Shown: positions 57,540 through 64,000 of the stretch, piece after piece | Layout: every line of letters starts with the position of its first letter | How positions within the stretch are numbered: position 1 is the first letter of the stretch | Assembly: GCA_000310025.1 (NCBI GenBank) | Contig: FN649758.1 | Coordinates: forward strand, 763,716-827,715 | DNA: 64,000 nucleotides | Direction: 5' to 3' | Source of the DNA: Ectocarpus siliculosus | Lineage: Eukaryota; Sar; Phaeophyceae; Ectocarpales; Ectocarpaceae | Translations under genes and position numbers: made by a program | The notes under the pieces: model-generated | Seen by the model: only the letters and a program-made list of their open reading frames with translations | What the model was told of the DNA's origin: nothing | The model's database searches: none

Positions 57540-57958
57540 ACCCCATGGTTGGAGGTCATGTGCGGAAATCAGGCGGGGAAACACTCCTTCCAATTCGTGC
57601 AAGACCCACATGACAGACATCATCAATTTTCCCGCTCCCATGCCCGCGATGTACACATGCATGCGCCACACCCGCACCTCTTCCAATATTGAAGGAATAG
57701 AAGCGTACGTACTGCACAGCCTCGTCAACCCAACTAGGAAGATGCACTCTATGGGAGGTTGATGTCTTGGGTTTGATATAGAGCGATGGGCCTGGCAATC
57801 AATGCATGCCAGAGGTTCGGGGGGGGTCCACGTTGTTTGTTCGTCAGAGATTGCATGCCCGGGCTGGGGTAATACCTCCCGTCGATCGTCACTCCTTGCC
57901 TCCTGCACTCCTCATCTGACAACCCTGCACAACCTGGTTCCATTGGACGAGTACACAT
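57540..57958 (-). pseudogene. Possible glycosyltransferase-like fragment
   Basis: In one minus-strand frame HRVHLPSWVDEAVQYVRFYSF occurs. A second frame continues with WRMHVYIAGMGAGKLMMSV and WVLHELEGVFP. The combination (a W-D-E..Y..F acceptor-type segment followed by H-x-Y-x-AGMG) recalls GT92/DUF23-type glycosyltransferases but needs a frameshift near 57690. An upstream frame (GLSDEECRRQGVTIDGRYYPSPG) may belong to it. Likely a degraded gene remnant; identity uncertain. Confidence 0.3.
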
Positions 57959-59595
57959 CCATCGGGGTTGGTTGCAATGTCCACCGCGCCGGACGGGCTA
58001 AGCATGTGAGAGATGGAATTAATTCCCTGTCAGATGATTCAAATCGGGCAACGGTAGCGTGCTGTCGAATTCGAAGCGAAAGACGATTAGATTTGAATGC
58101 ATTTCACGTATGTATATACCACGAACACTGTATGCATGTATGTACCTTGTCTGCATAACATGCGAGAGCTATGTTGTAGCCGTATCGTATTCCTTGTGTG
58201 GCGGCTGCTGGGCGTGCTACTGCTGTGTTGTCACGCGAATAAACGTTGGCAATGTGAATGGGGCGCACATACATACATACATAGACTACATCGGGATGGC
58301 GGGAATATAACAAACACAGAGGATATGATTGATCGGGAAGGAAGCAACCATGACCATGCCCGAGTGCCCGAGATGATACTGGTTGGTGACATCGGAAATT
58401 GACGAAATGAGGGAACAATAAATTTTAATAGTGACTGTGATGAGATGTGTGTTGTACTCTCCATTTATTTGCTTGCTCGGGTTCCGAGAAAAAATCGTGT
58501 TTATAACGAATAACGTTTCTCTTTCAGACAACAAGGCTTTTCTTCCGATGATCTCCCCAACCCACTTGCCCCCTTTCTGCTTCGCTCTCCGTCTGCTCTG
58601 TCTTGTTTTGGGTGCTTCTGACCTCCCTCACACCATTATCATCAACCGAAATACTTTCGTTGTCAGAGTTACAGCTGTGGTGTTGATGTTTTCAACCTTG
58701 AAAACAATGCTATCGCTAAAACTTCGGAACCTGACGGCAAGCGACGACGCAATTGCCCGCATAAAGCCATCTGGCAGGCGACGGAGGCGCTGCTGATGGT
58801 GATGTGGACAATTTTCTCGACACTTCCCCCCCCACCCTTGAAATATCTAAATGAGCGCCTTCTATTCCTTGACCAGGCTGCGATACTTCAAACACCTCGT
58901 GACAAAGCGGTTGAGCCTACAGGGACTTCAAAGCCGCATCCCAGACTATCCAACCTGTCGATCGACCACCGAGAGTATTACGAGTAGCGTGCAAGCGTAC
59001 CCAAGAACGAACGTAGTGAACGAGTGGCCTATCTATTATGCAGTACGATGGTCCGGTTCGATGCGGGAGTTCACTAGAAATATTGCATTGCGTATATGTA
59101 CTTCTTCTTAGCAAGACCCGAGCAATTCATTCGTGGTCGGCCTTTTCCAAAGTATGAGGCAGTGAGTGCGGTGAGAGCTTCCCGAAATCGTAATAACGTG
59201 TTTTTTCTTATTGAACCTTCCTCCGTTCGTTGTGGTCGTGGATGATTGGACTTTGAATCGGTCTAGGTTTTCATGCAACCTACGTAAAGTGAATGCTTGT
59301 GGTTCCCGCTCATTGACTATATATTGTATTCTACGGATCGATGGCGAGAAGTAGGAACTTGGGAATAACCCATTATCGCACCACCGGCAAAATGGCAAAC
59401 CAAGAGACGAGAAGCGTTTGGCGAGAAAATCCCACCGGTCAAACCCAAAATCTGTGTGGTATACTCTATGATGACTCCGAATTTCCGTCCGTGAAACTAC
59501 CGACCTCCCTGGTGGGCGGTACCGGTACGACAGAGCATACCGCTGGTTTACGGCCTCTCCCATTGTTGGGTTTTTTCTCCTCCTCCCCCGTCCAC
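57959..59595. other. No confident gene
   Basis: Frames here (for example 58431-58796 on plus) have no recognisable motifs. Short ACATACATACATA runs occur near 58268-58282. Confidence 0.4.
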
Positions 59596-59620
59596 GACGG
59601 CATGCACGACTATGAGTACC
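59596..59620 (+). repeat. Remnant of an R600 3' end
   Basis: GGCATGCACGACTATGAGTAC followed by a C run. It is identical to the last bases of R600 and lies directly before the next R600 copy, so it is either a truncated older copy or part of a duplication. Confidence 0.75.
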
Positions 59621-59633
59621 CCCCCCCACCTTC

Positions 59634-60222
59634 CTCGGTGTTTGCCATCGGAGTTGGGTTTTCGGCGCGTGGCAACGACGTTGTAAAACAAGCCCCCCCC
59701 TCGGTGTTTGCCATCGGGATTGGATTTTCGTCGCTTGGCAACGACGTTATAAATCAAGCAAATTCACTTCGTGAACTCGGCAACCAGGTTACCGGCTTTT
59801 TTTGTACCTCTCTGCTTTTTTTTTTTGCGTTTACCATATTGGTGGTCGAGTAGATCATGTTGCGCGGGGTCGAGAACCCTCACTCCGCGCAAGGGGGATG
59901 ATCGCACCACGTTGGGTTAAAACGGTCAAGCATCCTCGAGGCAGTTACACAGTGCTTATAACTGTCTCTGGAAGTGAAAGCACCAGAAAATAAATTACGT
60001 CATACGCAGCTGTCGCCGGTACGCAAGGAAGTAAGCGCAAGATGCCAAACACTCATAGCAGGATGCAGCGCACCCTTCAAGCGACTCGCGAAATACCTCA
60101 CGGCGCTTCGCGCTTGGTGATTTGAGAGCCTGGTCCGGTGAGAACCCGGCGCGCTCCGTCCCGGCTTTGTAGGGATGGGAGGTCAATGGTCTAACGACTA
60201 CGGCATGCACGACTATGAGTAC
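59634..60222 (+). mobile_element. R600 retroposon, older full-length copy
   Basis: Matches 50347-50933 over its whole length in the same orientation but with more substitutions (for example TCGGCGCGTGG for TCGTCGCTTGG). It has two 5' units and ends GACTATGAGTAC at 60222 without a C run. Confidence 0.88.
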
Positions 60223-63060
60223 ATGTAATGGAGCAACTAGTGTATTTGCATTGTACGAGCGTTTCATGAACGTTGTATGAGGGCTTATTGGATATTTTGA
60301 ATTTTCTTTGGATGTGGATATTTGGCGACGTTGAGGGGTATTGAAGTAGCTTGAAGGAAGATCAAAATCCCAGCCCCGCTCCCTCACTCTCCGAGTGGGC
60401 GCTGAGCGGACCTGGTCAAAGAAGGCTAAACAAGAGATCAAACAACAACTAACTGTGAGTACCCGAAGCCAGGAGCAACGAACTTGCTCCCTTCCCTCTT
60501 TTATTTCTCTGTTCCTCCATAACATTGTGGCGTCGTCTGGCATTTGGACACCGGTCCTTCGCTTCAGTGCTCATCGTTCGCGTGAACGTCTCGCCTTTAA
60601 GTCTTGTCGATTTTTTTTAGTTTCCTGGTTTTAGAGAGGGCACGGTTTTGCTCTCTCTGACTCACTCGGTGGGGCACTTTTTGTTTTGACGTGTATCGTT
60701 TGCTCCGGTCGTGTGCGCGACGGGCGTACAGGCCTCATGCGCGAGGGCTTCCCCTCGCATGGCTTTGTATACACCCCCACCCCCCCCGTCAAAAAGTCGT
60801 TACCGCAGAAAAACTCAGCAATACTGCCCACCGTCAAATTCCATACGGCCAATTGGAAATAGATGCCCCCTATTGGTTTTAGCCCCTTCCAAAGCCTTCA
60901 CGGCCAAAATATGCAAGATATGCAATAGTACTTGTACCGCCTACCGCCGAATGGCATTACCGCCAGAATTTTTGTGTCCTGCAAAAAAAAACAAGTTACC
61001 GAGAAGACCATTCATTGCAGTTCCCCCTGTCTGTCCAGCCACCCCCTTTTTTCGGAATCCCTTGTCGGGATAGTTCCGACCCGCATCCTTCGCTTTCTTC
61101 AAGGCCCACGGAACTCCGTGTAGTCACAGCCAACCCTGCCGGCAAGGTATACAACACAAGTTCCAAAAATATATAACAAGAAGATTCGTAAGTAAAAGGG
61201 GAGTATTTGCATCAACTCTCTCCTTCCTTGCCTTTCTGTATGTCAACACCTTGCTTTCTACAATACACGCGTGCCCCCTACGATGAAGTCGGATCCCACA
61301 ATAACAAAAGCGACTATCCCATTTATACACGATCGTGGAGCAAGAGCGTCAAGCGAAATTACACTTGCCTTTTTCTTTCCCAATATCAAGCTACACCTAC
61401 CTTCAAAAGTTTGTGCTCCGTCGTACTCACGCCCAACAGAGCCAGGAGTAAAGAAAACGCCAACAACAGTTTGTACTCCGTCATACTCACTCCCCACAGA
61501 GCCAGGAGTAAAAATACATGATATTTTCGATTTGTCTGTCCACCTCCGTTGCATGTCGACGATCCTTCCTTGTGATAGGCAAAACTACGGTTTCTTCTAC
61601 AGAGAGAGACGTACGCCGGGCTTTCCTTTCCCGTCGAAAGAGAGAGAGGACATACATGCGTGGTAAGTGAGGATAGAAAAGAACGAGCCGACCACATCGT
61701 TCCATGGCATGCATATGATATTTAATTGTTTTTGCTTTCTGGCGTGGTGGCGTACCGTGCAGCAAGAGCAACGACTTCTCCGACCAGATGTCGTGCCACG
61801 CGGTAAGAACAACAGCCCAATCAGACCACATCAATGTCTCGTTTTCCCCTCCGCAGCTCAACGATCGTTCAGCGAAGAGATCTCAACGCCAAAGCTCGAA
61901 AATATTTCGTGAGAATGCACACTACGAGATCACGGTCGACGAGGGAAACGGACGGCTGAATGAATCGTTCTCGCGATGATAATTATGTGAGGCATGCACC
62001 GAAGAACGAAGGCTGAGAAACACGGAGAAACACTGTGTCGAGAAATGAACGGCAACGAAAAATATTAAGCTAGACGACGTCCACACGGAATGTGAAAAAA
62101 AACAGCCATGATAATTCAACATGTCATGCAGTTGGTTTCACGTCCTGTGACTTCTCAGGGAAATTCGGACGCATGAGCGTCATCCCACTTACTTGCCGGT
62201 CCGAATGTTGCGATCTTGTTACACGTATTTGCAATAAAGACCTTTGCTAAGAACTGCCGCGACATAGACAATATATGATACCCTACACTACGAAAACGCA
62301 TCAAACAGACAAGAAACGAATGTAAACCAAACATTCATCCCGTCGCCGAAACAAAGAACTGCCGCTTAAAACTACCTGGGGCTATCTACCTCCCCGGCTA
62401 AACTCTGTGAGGATGAGACGGCCCACCTCGCCGAACAACGCCACCTTTCTTCCCGATGTCACTCCCCCGCTCCTCAGCTCCCCCCCTCTTCACCGCGCCT
62501 GCCCCCGGTATGGACAACCAATCTGCAAACCAGATGCTGCCCCTTTCAAGGCCATGTGCCTGGAGAATTCATACAACAACGGCACCAAGCCGACCCACAA
62601 CTGAGAAAGCTCACCCCACAGAGACATCGGTGCAGGCTCAAACCCGAACGATAGACATGTTCTTTCCACATTCCACACAATTTCGAGAGTTAAATAAAAA
62701 CTCTCAACATTGGACCCCCAACAAAAGATGATGTGTTTTTGGAAAGAATGAAAAATCACGAATAAACTCGAGCTCGTCGTTGGCCGAAGAACTAACCGAA
62801 AAAATAAAAATCACAAGCAACCCCAAATAAGCAAGCAAGCTCACGTTAAAAAAAGAACAGGTAGGTGCCACCACGGACACCAAAGACCACATAGATAAGC
62901 ATTGCACTCAAACGATGGAGGGTGTGAATCCTGAATCGGTACACACGGTGCTGGTGTGGGGAAGCCGGAAATGCGACTGATGCGTAGAGCTGAAGCTGGT
63001 ACTACGGCAGAGTGCTACTAATATATGGAAATCACTCTTCCACACAAACTATATCCCTCC
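60223..63060. other. Repeat-rich non-coding stretch
   Basis: No gene recognised. Degenerate CCGCCGAA motifs recur at 60840-60990, as at 20.6 kb. A ~60-bp unit (TTTGTxCTCCGTCxTACTCAC..ACAGAGCCAGGAGTAAA) is present twice at 61410-61512. Confidence 0.45.
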
Positions 63061-63075
63061 CTCCGCACGACCTAT

Positions 63076-63330
63076 ACCTCCCCGCCCGACATATGCCTAC
63101 CATCACCGCTTTTACGCCATGCGTAGGGCACTCCTACCACCTTATCAACCAAACTGGACCTGGTGCGATGTGAAGCATACGACACGCCCAATATACCTCC
63201 TCCCGCCCGGCGTACACCTCCCCGCCCGGCCTATACCTACCATCACCGCTTTTACTCCATACGCAAGGCACTCATACCACTTTGTCAACCAATCCGAACC
63301 TGGCGAGATGTAACATACGACACGCCCGAC
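63076..63330. repeat. 140-bp tandem duplication
   Basis: ACCTCCCCGCCCG..ATACCTACCATCACCGC and the following ~110 bp occur at about 63076 and again 140 bp later (CCTACCATCACCGC at 63096 and 63236). The units are about 85% alike by eye. The stretch after them (63331-63784) has no recognisable gene. Confidence 0.85.
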
Positions 63331-63784
63331 CCCCCTCTGGGTCGGGCAGTACCCGACAGGTGAAGTAGTGTAAAACCATGTATCAAAAGTATCCACGAAA
63401 CTACGTAGGTGGACCCCGTATATGCATAGCGATAGAGAAACTATATTTCTCGCTAGGCTATAAGTAGTAGACTTAGCAATCCATCAACTTTAACAACTCT
63501 AAAAGCTTGGCAGATGACCGCGTGTAGATCTCGGTTACAGAAAACCGAGATAAACGTGCACGCTAACCGCTTTTTTCGGCATGCATCGGAGCTGCATGTT
63601 GGCGCCACACGAATGAGCTCTGGAGGGTGTGAGGGTAGTGAAACGACTTACATACTCGACCGGGTAATAACATTAGGAACAAGACAAGACACGAACGCTC
63701 AAAAGGTTCGGGAAATTTAGAAAGATGGACGCCGGAAACGACCAAAAATACTACTGTACTTCAAATAATACTTACCAACCACAT

Positions 63785-64000
63785 ATGCAAACAGAGAGAA
63801 TTGCAGCCACGCGTAAGTGTTCCCGCAGGTCAGCGACGACCACACACATGAATGATAATTTCAAGCCGGCCCCCGAAATTTTCCCATTTTGTACGCAAGG
63901 AAGGGTGGTTCATGCCGCCAACGCGGGAGATGATGTCATGGGAGTCGCCAAGGCCGGCATCTTGGTGTCCTTCGATGACGACTTGACTCTGCTGTCGGCA
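63785..64000 (+). CDS. Open frame running off the right edge, unidentified
   Basis: The frame opens at ATG 63785-63787 and stays open to the window end (72 codons). The sequence after the second Met (63849) is protein-like: NDNFKPAPEIFPFCTQG, VVHAANAGDDVMGVAKAG and FDDDLTLLSA. A splice acceptor (CCGCAG|GTCAGC near 63830) would also be possible. I recognise no family; it may be the first exon of a gene to the right. Confidence 0.35.
   Translation, partial: MQTERIAATRKCSRRSATTTHMNDNFKPAPEIFPFCTQGRVVHAANAGDDVMGVAKAGILVSFDDDLTLLSA

Noticed and set aside
59108..59629. 173-residue minus-strand frame
   Set aside because: It overlaps repeat DNA and R600 edges and has no recognisable domain or consistent composition.

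Overview
This window is nuclear DNA from an intron-rich eukaryote, most likely a stramenopile alga of brown-alga type. That placement is an inference. It rests on a carotenoid cis-trans isomerase gene cut into many short exons with GT-AG introns of 0.1-0.9 kb, moderately GC-rich sequence, abundant CAG/CTG and simple repeats, and large Ngaro-like (DIRS-order) and Ty3/Gypsy elements. No bacterial operon, rRNA or convincing tRNA gene is present. Most open frames in the window are by-products of retroelements or introns.

Layout. 1-937 is a 5' intron or flank holding a foldback element. 938-5069 (+) is the 3' part of a CRTISO-type gene; I resolved eight exons whose phases all join. 7052-13575 (-) is a complete but decayed Ngaro-like element with textbook split direct repeats (A1 ... 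B1-A2-B2). Diverged repeats flank it on both sides. 15.5-28.6 kb is mostly non-coding repeat debris with a few uncertain exon-like frames. 30273-45175 (-) is a 14.9-kb Ty3/Gypsy chromovirus-like element. Its two ~291-bp LTRs differ at only about two positions. It carries Gag, a zinc knuckle, a NADAR (YbiA/DUF1768-like) domain, protease, reverse transcriptase, RNase H, DD35E integrase, GPY/F, a chromodomain and a Tudor-like tail. 45957-54894 (+) is an alpha/beta-hydrolase gene of ten exons. 55-64 kb is repeat-rich and gene-poor, with one degraded glycosyltransferase-like fragment and a partial frame at the right edge.

The most unusual item is the NADAR domain between Gag and protease of the large retroelement. 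NADAR proteins act on N-glycosidic bonds of ADP-ribose-type compounds, so an element-encoded copy suggests interference with, or use of, host NAD/ADP-ribose chemistry. The second is a ~0.6-kb retroposon family (called R600 here), present in four places. It has poly-C/poly-G at its junctions, 5' truncation and clear target duplications. One copy split the big element's gag gene and left an unusually long, ~89-bp target duplication.
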